A DNA stretch of 57,942 nucleotides, taken from NCBI GenBank assembly GCA_947575805.1, contig CANPOY010000016.1:1-57942 (forward strand). Direction: 5' to 3'. The DNA is from an uncultured Lachnospiraceae bacterium. GTDB lineage: Bacteria; Bacillota; Clostridia; Lachnospirales; Lachnospiraceae. Below the pieces are notes generated by a model, which was given only the letters and a program-made list of their open reading frames with translations, made no database searches and was not told where the DNA came from. Of the stretch, positions 35,497 to 43,468 are shown piece by piece. The position numbers were made by a program, and so were the translations under genes. Position 1 is the stretch's first letter; every line of letters starts with the position of its first letter.

Positions 35497-36927
35497 ATGA
35501 GTAGTACATCAAAAGCGAGTCAAAGAATAGCAGCTTTGCTCGATGACAACAGTTTCGTTGAGATCGGCGGACTTGTAACAGCAAGAGCCACGGATTTCAA
35601 TATGAAACCGGGCGAAACTCCTTCTGACGGTTGTGTGACCGGCTATGGAGTAATAGGTGGAAAGCCTGTGTACGTGTACAGTCAGGATGTGTCCGTGATG
35701 AACGGCACCATCGGCGAGATGCACGCGAAAAAGATCACCAAACTTTATGATCTGGCCATGAAGACGGGGTCACCTGTCATCGGTCTCATTGATTCTGCCG
35801 GGTTGAGATTGCAGGAGGCGACGGATGCTTTGAATGCCTTCGGCGAGATTTACAGGAAGCAGGCTTTATGCTCCGGTGTGATTCCCCAGATTACTGCAGT
35901 TCTGGGCAGCTGCGGCGGCGGACTTGCTCTGTTCCCTACATTGACGGACTTTACCTTTATGGAGGAGAAGAACGCAAAGCTTTTTGTCAATGCGCCCAAT
36001 GCCCTGGACGGCAATGTGGTCACCAAGTGTGACTCCGCATCTGCAGCATTCCAGTCCGAAGAGAGCGGCATCGTGGACGTGGTGGCGGATGAGGCATCCA
36101 TCCTGGCAAAGATCAGGGAACTGATTGGCTTCCTGCCTGCAAACAACGGAGAAGGCAGCGATATTGTAGAATGTACCGATGACTTGAACCGCCAGTGCAC
36201 CGATCTGGCCAACTGTGTGGGAGACACTTCCGTGGCGCTGTCCATTCTGGCGGACAACAACGATTTCTTTGAGGTAAAGTCAAATTACGCAAAGGATATG
36301 GTAGTGGGCTTCCTGAAGCTGGACGGGGTGACGGTAGGCGCTGTGGCCAACCGCAGCGAGGTTTGTGACGCGGAGGGCAAGGTGACGGAGAAGCTGGACG
36401 CTGTTTTATCCAGGCAGGGCTGCGAGAAGGCGGCTGACTTTGTAGGCTTCTGCGATGCTTTTGACATTCCTGTTCTGACACTGACCAACGTAAAGGGCTA
36501 CAAGGCTACCCTGTGCTCGGAAAAAGGCATTGCAAAGGCGGCGGCAAGACTCACCTATGCGTTTGCCAATGCTACGGTTCCCAAGGTGAATGTAGTGATC
36601 GGCAAGGCGCTGGGGACGGCGGCTGTAGTTATGAATTCCGCAGCAATCGGGGCGGATATTACTTATGCCTGGCCTGATGCGGAGATCGGTACCATGGAAG
36701 GCAGGCTTGCGGCAAAGATTATGTACGACGGCCAGGGCGCGGACGTGATCAGCGAGAAGGCGGCTGCGTATGATGCTCTGCAGCTTTCGGCGGTAAGTGC
36801 GGCAAGAAGAGGCTATGTGGACAGAATTGTGGAGGCTGCGGATACCAGAAGGTATGTGATCGGTGCCTTTGAAATGCTCTTTACCAAGAGTGAGGACCGT
36901 CCCGTTAAAAAGCACGGAACAGTATAG
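35497..36927 (+). CDS. Acyl-CoA carboxyltransferase subunit (MmdA/PccB/12S-like)
   Basis: A 476-residue protein of the biotin-dependent carboxyl transferase family (PF01039), somewhat shorter than typical PccB/MmdA (about 510-520). Two crotonase-like halves are visible: SPVIGLIDSAGLRLQEATDA and GSCGGGLALFP in the first, and VKGYKATLCSEKGIAKAAAR, VNVVIGKALGTAAVVMNS and WPDAEIGTMEG in the second. It moves a carboxyl group between an acyl-CoA (methylmalonyl-CoA, malonyl-CoA or glutaconyl-CoA in relatives) and carrier biotin. AGGG precedes ATG 35497. It heads the operon with OadG-, BCCP-, OadB- and OadA-like genes. The acyl-CoA substrate cannot be assigned by eye. Confidence 0.88.
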   Translation: MSSTSKASQRIAALLDDNSFVEIGGLVTARATDFNMKPGETPSDGCVTGYGVIGGKPVYVYSQDVSVMNGTIGEMHAKKITKLYDLAMKTGSPVIGLIDSAGLRLQEATDALNAFGEIYRKQALCSGVIPQITAVLGSCGGGLALFPTLTDFTFMEEKNAKLFVNAPNALDGNVVTKCDSASAAFQSEESGIVDVVADEASILAKIRELIGFLPANNGEGSDIVECTDDLNRQCTDLANCVGDTSVALSILADNNDFFEVKSNYAKDMVVGFLKLDGVTVGAVANRSEVCDAEGKVTEKLDAVLSRQGCEKAADFVGFCDAFDIPVLTLTNVKGYKATLCSEKGIAKAAARLTYAFANATVPKVNVVIGKALGTAAVVMNSAAIGADITYAWPDAEIGTMEGRLAAKIMYDGQGADVISEKAAAYDALQLSAVSAARRGYVDRIVEAADTRRYVIGAFEMLFTKSEDRPVKKHGTV

Positions 36928-36945
36928 AGAGGTGATTAGAGTAAG

Positions 36946-37725
36946 ATGAAGAAGAAACTATTGGCTTATGTTTGTATGATCGCCTGTATTTTCGGACTGA
37001 CTGCCTGCGGAAGCGGGGAAGAGCTGACAGTTTACGAGCAGAACAGGGCAGACAACGCCGGAGAAGCGGCAAAAGCAGTGGTATCCCTTTTCTCCGACTA
37101 CCTCTGTCAGGGTAATCCCTTTGCCGTTGAGGATCTGGGGACCAACGAAGAGATTGAATATCTGTGTGAGCAGTATTTCGGGGTGGTTGCAGAGGGAAAC
37201 GCAGTGGCAACCGGCGTCCAGTCCTTTGACTCCGGCCTGGAGACCATAGGCGGCATTTCCGAGATGGGCGAAGCAAAGATTAAGATTGACGGAAAGCAGA
37301 TCATTGTGGAAGTTTCCATAACCGGGGAAAAGCAGAATGCCGTGGCGGAGGTCATTTTCTCCAACGATCTGTTTATGCGTCTGCAATCGGCATCCCTGAA
37401 CCCCACTGCATCCATGGGAGAGCTGATGAGCAAGGCGGCGCTGAATACGCTGATCGGCATGGGGACGGTGTTTATCGTACTGATTCTGATTTCCCTTATC
37501 ATATCCTGCTTCCGCTTTATCAACAGGGCGCAGGACGCGGCCGCAAAGAAGAAAGCAGCGGCGGGCGCAAGCGGCGGAGAAGCTGTCGGCAATGAGGCAG
37601 CGGAGATTGCAGTGGACGAAACCGATGATCTGGAGCTGGTGGCTGTAATAGCGGCAGCGATAGCGGCAAGCGAAGGCGCAGCATCGGCGGACGGATTTGT
37701 GGTGCGTTCTATCAGACGGCGGTAG
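36946..37725 (+). CDS. OadG-like gamma subunit with N-terminal lipoprotein domain
   Basis: A 259-residue protein. The N-terminus is a lipoprotein signal with lipobox LTAC (Cys 21), followed by an extracellular domain (about 22-160), one transmembrane helix (about 165-190: LIGMGTVFIVLILISLII) and a cytosolic tail ending in the typical OadG signature VAVIAAAIAASEG then FVVRSIRRR. OadG normally has only the helix and tail, so the lipoprotein domain is an addition. It anchors the carboxyltransferase to the beta subunit in Na+ pumps. It starts 18 bases after the carboxyltransferase stop. Confidence 0.8.
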   Translation: MKKKLLAYVCMIACIFGLTACGSGEELTVYEQNRADNAGEAAKAVVSLFSDYLCQGNPFAVEDLGTNEEIEYLCEQYFGVVAEGNAVATGVQSFDSGLETIGGISEMGEAKIKIDGKQIIVEVSITGEKQNAVAEVIFSNDLFMRLQSASLNPTASMGELMSKAALNTLIGMGTVFIVLILISLIISCFRFINRAQDAAAKKKAAAGASGGEAVGNEAAEIAVDETDDLELVAVIAAAIAASEGAASADGFVVRSIRRR

Positions 37726-37813
37726 CTGCTGACAAGGGAAACCGACATATGTTTTCCCACAAAGGTTCCTTTTATGAGAAGCAAATATAAATATTATTCT
37801 GGAGGAAAATAAC

Positions 37814-38188
37814 ATGAAAAATTATACCATTACGGTGAACGGAAATGTATATGATGTAACGGTGGAAGAGGGTGCGTCCACAGGCGCTCCCGCAGCGGCA
37901 AAGGCGCCCGCTGCTCCCAAGGCAGCGCCTAAGGCGGCTCCCGCTGCAGCGCCCAAGGCGGCAGGTGGTGCCGGCAGTGTGAAAATCGAGGCAGGCGCTG
38001 CAGGAAAGGTATTTAAGCTGGAGAAGAAGCCGGGTGACGTGGTCAAGGCAGGGGATCCCGTGGTCATCATCGAGGCCATGAAGATGGAGATTCCCGTAGT
38101 TGCTCCTCAGGACGGTACAGTTGCAAGCATTGATGTCGCTGTTGGCGATGCAATAGAAGCGGGAGCGGTTCTGGCGACCATGAACTGA
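37814..38188 (+). CDS. Biotin carboxyl carrier protein of decarboxylase
   Basis: A 124-residue protein: a short N-terminal segment, an Ala/Pro/Lys linker (about 25-55, KAPAAPKAAPKAAPAAAPKA), and a biotinyl domain with EAMKME, whose lysine carries biotin. GGAGG (TGGAGGAAAATAAC) precedes the ATG. It ferries the carboxyl group between the carboxyltransferases and the OadB-like membrane subunit. The separate carrier fits the absence of a biotinyl domain at the end of the OadA-like protein (39433). Confidence 0.95.
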   Translation: MKNYTITVNGNVYDVTVEEGASTGAPAAAKAPAAPKAAPKAAPAAAPKAAGGAGSVKIEAGAAGKVFKLEKKPGDVVKAGDPVVIIEAMKMEIPVVAPQDGTVASIDVAVGDAIEAGAVLATMN

Positions 38189-38245
38189 GGTTCACGGGCA
38201 TAGGAATCATTTCCACTATAGACAACGACAACAGGAGGTCAACAA

Positions 38246-39397
38246 ATGGAATATATAGGATCTACGCTGAATAACCTGCTCCATCAGACGGCGTTTTTTA
38301 ACCTGACCTGGGGAAATTACCTGATGATAGCGGTTGCGTGCTTTTTCCTTTATCTGGCTATCCGCCACGAATTTGAGCCGCTGCTCTTGGTTCCCATTGC
38401 CTTCGGCATGCTGCTGGTAAATATTTACCCTGACATCATGCTTCATGCGGAGGACGCTTCAAACGGTGTGGGCGGGTTGCTGTATTATTTTTACAAATTA
38501 GACGAATGGGCGATTCTGCCCTCCCTGATCTTCATGGGTGTTGGCGCCATGACGGACTTCGGCCCGCTGATCGCCAATCCCAAGAGCTTCCTGCTGGGAG
38601 CAGCGGCACAGTTCGGTATCTTTGCCGCATATTTCGGCGCTATTGCGCTGGGCTTTAACGACATGGCGGCAGCGGCAATCTCCATTATCGGCGGCGCTGA
38701 CGGCCCTACCTCCATCTTCCTGGCAAGTAAGCTGGGACAGACGGCGATAATGGGTCCCATTGCGGTGGCGGCATATTCATATATGTCCCTGGTGCCTGTG
38801 ATTCAGCCGCCCTTTATGAAGCTTTTTACAACAAAGGCAGAGAGAGCCATCAAGATGGGACAGCTTCGGCCTGTTTCCAAGCTGGAGAAGATTCTGTTCC
38901 CCATTATCGTTACCATCGTGGTGTGCCTGATCCTTCCTACCACGGCCCCTCTTGTGGGTATGCTGATGTTAGGCAATCTGTTCCGGGAATCCGGTGTGGT
39001 AAGACAGCTGACAGAGACGGCTTCCAATGCCATGATGTATATTGTAGTCATTTTGCTGGGAACTTCCGTAGGTGCAACCACCAGTGCAGAAGCATTCCTG
39101 AACTGGGATACACTGAAGATCGTAGGTCTGGGCCTGGTTGCATTTATCTTCGGTACGATAGCCGGTGTCCTGTTCGGTAAGCTGTTATGCAAGGCCACTC
39201 ACGGCAAGGTGAACCCTCTGATTGGCTCGGCCGGCGTATCTGCCGTTCCCATGGCAGCCAGGGTGTCCCAGAAGGTGGGCGCGGAGGCGGATCCCACCAA
39301 CTTCCTGCTGATGCACGCCATGGGACCTAACGTGGCCGGCGTCATCGGAACCGCCGTGGCCGCAGGTACCTTTATGGCCATCTTCGGGGTCTTTTGA
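38246..39397 (+). CDS. oadB: Na+-translocating decarboxylase beta subunit (OadB/MmdB/GcdB type)
   Basis: A 383-residue multi-pass membrane protein (about nine to eleven hydrophobic segments). It has the family signatures: FMGVGAMTDFGPLIANP, SIIGGADGPTSIFLASKLG (with the catalytic aspartate), and near the end NFLLMHAMGPNVAGVIGTAVAAG. The beta subunit decarboxylates carboxybiotin and exports Na+. It follows the carrier gene by 57 bases with an AGGAGG site. The subunit is shared by several decarboxylases, so it does not fix the substrate. Confidence 0.95.
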   Translation: MEYIGSTLNNLLHQTAFFNLTWGNYLMIAVACFFLYLAIRHEFEPLLLVPIAFGMLLVNIYPDIMLHAEDASNGVGGLLYYFYKLDEWAILPSLIFMGVGAMTDFGPLIANPKSFLLGAAAQFGIFAAYFGAIALGFNDMAAAAISIIGGADGPTSIFLASKLGQTAIMGPIAVAAYSYMSLVPVIQPPFMKLFTTKAERAIKMGQLRPVSKLEKILFPIIVTIVVCLILPTTAPLVGMLMLGNLFRESGVVRQLTETASNAMMYIVVILLGTSVGATTSAEAFLNWDTLKIVGLGLVAFIFGTIAGVLFGKLLCKATHGKVNPLIGSAGVSAVPMAARVSQKVGAEADPTNFLLMHAMGPNVAGVIGTAVAAGTFMAIFGVF

Positions 39398-39432
39398 GCA
39401 ATGCTAAACTAAAATAATGGAGGAAATTCGCA

Positions 39433-40860
39433 ATGTCAGAAATCACAAAAAAACCGATTAAAATAACGGAAACGATACTGCGTGATGCACACCAGTCTCT
39501 GATTGCTACCAGAATGCCTACCGAATTTATGCTTCCCATAGTGGAGAAAATGGATAAGGTGGGATACCATTCCGTAGAATGCTGGGGCGGCGCAACCTTT
39601 GACGCTTCCTTACGTTTCCTGAAGGAAGATCCCTGGGACAGACTGCGTAAACTGCGCGACGGTTTTAAGAATACCAAGCTGCAGATGTTGTTCCGCGGAC
39701 AGAACATTCTTGGCTACAGGCCCTATGCCGACGACGTTGTGGACGCTTTTGTGCAGAAGTCCATTGCAAACGGTATTGACATTATCCGTATTTTTGACTG
39801 TCTGAATTATCTGCCTAATCTGCAGGAGGCGGTTAACGCCACCAACAGAATGAAGCAGCAGGAAGGAAGAGGCCATGCCCAGGTAGCATTATCCTATACC
39901 CTGGGAGACGCCTATACCCTGGAATATTGGGCAGATATGGCGAAGAAGATTGAAGAGATGGGAGCAGATTCCATCTGTATCAAGGATATGGCGGGACTGC
40001 TGGTTCCTTATAAGGCAAGCGAGCTGATCGCGGCCATGAAGGAAAATACAAAGCTTCCCATCCAGCTGCACACCCACTATACCTCCGGTGTGGCGGGAAT
40101 GACCTATCTGAAGGCAGTGGAAGCGGGTGTTGACGTGATTGACACCGCCATGAGCCCTCTGGCCATGGGAACCTCCCAGCCGGCGACAGAGGTTATGGTG
40201 GAGACCTTCCGGGGCACACCTTATGATACCGGCTTTGATCAGAATCTGTTGGCGGAGATCGCGGATTACTTCCGTCCTTTCAGAGATGAATGCTTAAAGA
40301 GCGGTCTGCTGAATCCCAAGGTTATGGGTGTTGATATTAAGACCCTGCTCTATCAGGTGCCCGGCGGCATGCTTTCCAACATGGTGAGCCAGTTAAAGGA
40401 GCAAAATGCGGAAGACAGGTATTATGATGTGCTCCGGGAGATCCCTCAGGTTCGTAAGGATCTGGGCGAGCCGCCCCTGGTTACTCCTTCTTCTCAGATT
40501 GTGGGAACCCAGGCAGTATTTAATGTACTGATGGGCGAGAGATATAAGATGGCAACCAAGGAGACCAAGGCAGTGCTTCGCGGTGAGTACGGCCAGACCG
40601 TTAAGCCCATGAGCCAGGAGGTGATCGATAAGGTTATCCCCGGCGAGACCAGACTGACCGGACGCTTTGCAGATACGCTGAGCAATGAAATGGATAAGCT
40701 GGAGAATGAGATGAAGGAGTGGAAGCAGCAGGATGAGGACGTTTTGTCTTATGCGTTATTCCCTCAGGTTGCCATGGATTTCTTCAAATATCGTCAGGCA
40801 CAGCAGGAAAAAGTAGATATGACCCAGGCGGATACCGCAAACGGGGCATATCCTGTATAA
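39433..40860 (+). CDS. oadA: Oxaloacetate decarboxylase/pyruvate carboxylase carboxyltransferase subunit (OadA/PycB/5S-like)
   Basis: A 475-residue protein with a TIM-barrel HMGL-like domain (ITETILRDAHQSLIATRM, with the metal-binding aspartate; GADSICIKDMAGLL; the PIQLHTHYTSGVAGMTYL lysine/histidine region) and the conserved PYC_OADA domain (GMLSNMVSQLKEQ). It lacks a C-terminal biotinyl domain, the carrier being a separate protein. It transfers carboxyl between oxaloacetate/pyruvate and biotin. AATGGAGGAAATTC precedes the ATG. It is the last gene of the operon before a strong hairpin at 40882. Confidence 0.95.
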   Translation: MSEITKKPIKITETILRDAHQSLIATRMPTEFMLPIVEKMDKVGYHSVECWGGATFDASLRFLKEDPWDRLRKLRDGFKNTKLQMLFRGQNILGYRPYADDVVDAFVQKSIANGIDIIRIFDCLNYLPNLQEAVNATNRMKQQEGRGHAQVALSYTLGDAYTLEYWADMAKKIEEMGADSICIKDMAGLLVPYKASELIAAMKENTKLPIQLHTHYTSGVAGMTYLKAVEAGVDVIDTAMSPLAMGTSQPATEVMVETFRGTPYDTGFDQNLLAEIADYFRPFRDECLKSGLLNPKVMGVDIKTLLYQVPGGMLSNMVSQLKEQNAEDRYYDVLREIPQVRKDLGEPPLVTPSSQIVGTQAVFNVLMGERYKMATKETKAVLRGEYGQTVKPMSQEVIDKVIPGETRLTGRFADTLSNEMDKLENEMKEWKQQDEDVLSYALFPQVAMDFFKYRQAQQEKVDMTQADTANGAYPV

Positions 40861-40881
40861 TGTGAATTTACAGGCAGTTAT

Positions 40882-40920
40882 CCCCGCAGGAAAATGGATG
40901 CTTTTCTGCGGGGATACTTT
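40882..40920 (+). terminator. Terminator after the decarboxylase operon
   Basis: CCCCGCAG plus AAAA (40882-40894) pairs with TTTT plus CTGCGGGG (40902-40913), extended by TAT/ATA pairs outside. The T-tail is short (ACTTTT). Confidence 0.75.
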
Positions 40921-40973
40921 TATGATGCAACTTTGAAACAACTGTGTGATAACTAATAACAAGAGTTCTTCTA

Positions 40974-41002
40974 TTGACAATTTTTCCGCATAGGGGTTAA
41001 AA
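40974..41002 (+). promoter_or_regulatory. Promoter for the Dlt-like envelope operon
   Basis: TTGACA (40974-40979), 17 bases, TTAAAA (40997-41002), 40 bases before the ATG at 41043. Confidence 0.6.
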
Positions 41003-41042
41003 TGGGTGAAATGTGCATGTTGTAGCGAGGCAGGAACGGTTG

Positions 41043-42713
41043 ATGAGAAACGGTGATTATTTAACAAGAGCCGAGCAGCAGGAATATGAGAGGGAAATGT
41101 GGAGACGACGGAAAGCCAGAAGAAGACGAAGAAGAGTCCGCTTTCTGCTGATCTGTAACCTGTTGTTATTGCTGCTGCTGGTGGGCGGAGGCTTTTACTC
41201 TGACAATCTGACATATGGCACATGCTATGTGGAGGCGGGAGTAGAGGTCAAGGCCCAGGACTTTTTTAAGAAATATAAGCCGAATGCGGTCTTTGTAGGC
41301 GAAGCACCCAGTTTTGACATTCATACACCCGGAAAGTACCGGGTGACTGTTAGAAACGGTATTTTTATCCACAGTTGTACCCTGTTTATTCAGGATACCA
41401 TTGCGCCTCAGGCTGCGGTGGAGCCCATTGAATTGGGTTACGGGCAGTTTTGCCGGGCGGAGGATTTTGTGAAGGATATACAGGATGCCACTACCGTATC
41501 CGTGGTTTTTGCCGAGGCTCCGGATTTCGGAAAATGGGGAGAGCAGAATATCGTTGTTCTGCTGAGCGACTTGGGCGGTAATGTGACCCGGATGGAAACG
41601 AAGCTATTTATTACGCCGGTTCTGGCAGAACTGCAGTGGGAGATAGGAGCTGCTCCGCCGACGGTGGAAGACTTTACGCTGGCAGGACAGGACAGGAAGC
41701 TTTTGGCTTCGGACATTGATACTTCTCAGCCTTCCCGACAGAAAGTGAGTATAGAGGTGGATGGGGTAGTATATCAATCCGTGCTTACGATTGCGGATAC
41801 CGTTCCGCCGGTTGTGGAAGTGAGAGATGTGACCGGATTTGTCAACACGCCTGTGTCTGCGGAAGAGTTCCTGGTATCTGCGCAGGATACTACGCCCGTG
41901 ACGGCAGCCTTTGTACAGGAGCCGGATGTCACAGCTGCGGGAAGCCGGGAGGTAGCGTTAATCTTTACGGATGCCGGCGGTAATACGACCACTGCATCTG
42001 CCATGCTTACACTGACGGAGGATACGGAACCGCCAGTTATCATAGGTGCGAAAGACATAGCGTATGTTATGGGAACATCTGTTTCCTATAAGGCGGGTAT
42101 TACGGTTACGGATAACAGCGGAGCGGAGCTGCCTCTTAATGTGGATAACAGTCAGGTGAACCTGGAGGCGGCGGGGGTGTATCCTGTGACATATTCCGCA
42201 GTGGATTACGCGGGAAATACTGCGTCGGTCACGGTAAATATCACGGTGGTGTCCACTACCTACGACCTGAGCGAGGTATACGGCTATGCGGATAACGTGC
42301 TGGCCTCAATCATAACGGAGAATATGAGCGAGCTTGATAAGCTGAGAGCTATTTACAGCTATGTAAAAAGCAATGTGGGTTATATCAGCCATTCCGAAAA
42401 GGGGGACTGGGTGAGGGCGGCTTACGAGGGCTTGGTGAAGAAGCAGGGAGACTGCTATGTCTACGCAAGCACCACAAAGGTCCTGCTGGACCGGGCGGGC
42501 ATCACCAATATGGATATAACAAAAATTCCGGCAAAGACAGAGCATTACTGGAATTTGGTTGATATTGGGGAGGGCTGGCACCATCTGGACACGACTCCAA
42601 GAACGGATCATCCTGATATTTTCTATTGGACCGATGCAGAGCTTATGGAATATTCCGGGCAGCACAATAACTCCCATAATTATGACCATGAGGCGTATCC
42701 GGAGGTACCATGA
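41043..42713 (+). CDS. Membrane-anchored transglutaminase-like protein with Ig-like domains
   Basis: A 556-residue protein. A very basic cytosolic tail (MWRRRKARRRRRR) leads into one transmembrane helix (about 33-53). The outside part has several Ig-like/DUF5011-type repeats (each ending in patterns such as VTYSAVDYAGNTASVTVNIT) over residues about 60-400. The C-terminal transglutaminase-like domain has the triad Cys (KKQGDCYVYAS), His (EHYWNLVDI) and Asp (HHLDTTP), so it looks catalytically complete. Such domains act as peptidases, amidases or acyltransferases in the envelope. It is the first gene of an operon with a racemase and Dlt-like genes 24 bases further. Substrate unknown. Confidence 0.8.
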   Translation: MRNGDYLTRAEQQEYEREMWRRRKARRRRRRVRFLLICNLLLLLLLVGGGFYSDNLTYGTCYVEAGVEVKAQDFFKKYKPNAVFVGEAPSFDIHTPGKYRVTVRNGIFIHSCTLFIQDTIAPQAAVEPIELGYGQFCRAEDFVKDIQDATTVSVVFAEAPDFGKWGEQNIVVLLSDLGGNVTRMETKLFITPVLAELQWEIGAAPPTVEDFTLAGQDRKLLASDIDTSQPSRQKVSIEVDGVVYQSVLTIADTVPPVVEVRDVTGFVNTPVSAEEFLVSAQDTTPVTAAFVQEPDVTAAGSREVALIFTDAGGNTTTASAMLTLTEDTEPPVIIGAKDIAYVMGTSVSYKAGITVTDNSGAELPLNVDNSQVNLEAAGVYPVTYSAVDYAGNTASVTVNITVVSTTYDLSEVYGYADNVLASIITENMSELDKLRAIYSYVKSNVGYISHSEKGDWVRAAYEGLVKKQGDCYVYASTTKVLLDRAGITNMDITKIPAKTEHYWNLVDIGEGWHHLDTTPRTDHPDIFYWTDAELMEYSGQHNNSHNYDHEAYPEVP

Positions 42714-42737
42714 CGAAACTATATACGAGGTATACAG

Positions 42738-43454
42738 ATGAAGAAGCTGGGAATTATCGGTGGGCTGGGACCCATGGCCACCACCTATTTCTTATATTTG
42801 CTGACAAGGATGAGCCAGGCGGAAAGTGATCAGGAGCATATGGAGATACTGCTGCACAGTAAGCCGTCAATTCCTGACCGCACCCGATATATCCTGGGAT
42901 TAAGCCAGGATAATCCTGCTCCGCCGATGATTGAGGTGGGGCGGGAGCTGAAGTGCATGGGAGCCGGCCTGCTGGCAATTCCCTGTATTACGGCCCATTA
43001 TTTTCATGATGAGCTGGAAACCGGCATCGGCCTCAGAGTACTGCACGCCATACGTGAGACTGCGGAGTATTTAAGGTCTGCGGGGGTGCACAGGGCAGGA
43101 ATCCTTGCCACCGACGGAACGGTAAAAAGCGGCCTGTTTGACCGGGTGTTTGATCAGTATGGAATCACGGTGGTATATCCCGGAGAGGACTCTCAGCGAA
43201 CGGTCATGGATCTGATTTATCGTCAGATTAAAACCGGCGAGCAGGGCAATATCGACCAGTTTGTCCGGGTGGGAGAAGAGCTTTTCGGACGGGGGACAGA
43301 AGTCAACCTGCTGGGTTGTACAGAACTTTCCCTGCTGAAGCGGGATTATGTGCTGCCTGCCGGGTATCTGGATGTGCTGGAGGTTCTGGCAAAATGTGCG
43401 GTGCAGGAGTGCGGCAGGTTTGACCCCTGCCGGGAAGAGCTGATTACGAAATAG
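42738..43454 (+). CDS. Aspartate/glutamate racemase-family protein
   Basis: A 238-residue cytosolic protein with the N-terminus KKLGIIGGLGPMATTYFLYL. The two catalytic cysteines are present: Cys 83 in IPCITAHYF and Cys 194 in LLGCTELSL. In most family members the first motif is CNTAH; here the Asn is Ile, an unusual change that could alter activity or specificity. The family interconverts L- and D-Asp or Glu without a cofactor, and some members act on other amino acids. It lies 14 bases before a DltA-like ligase, so it may supply the D-amino acid. That link is inferred from position. Confidence 0.8.
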   Translation: MKKLGIIGGLGPMATTYFLYLLTRMSQAESDQEHMEILLHSKPSIPDRTRYILGLSQDNPAPPMIEVGRELKCMGAGLLAIPCITAHYFHDELETGIGLRVLHAIRETAEYLRSAGVHRAGILATDGTVKSGLFDRVFDQYGITVVYPGEDSQRTVMDLIYRQIKTGEQGNIDQFVRVGEELFGRGTEVNLLGCTELSLLKRDYVLPAGYLDVLEVLAKCAVQECGRFDPCREELITK

Positions 43455-43468
43455 AAAGGCAGAGGGCA

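Noticed and set aside
41053..41110. Fifth copy of the GGAATGAGAGG element
   Set aside because: The similar string near 41080-41095 (GGAATATGAGAGG) is inside the coding sequence, has two extra bases and lacks a hairpin.
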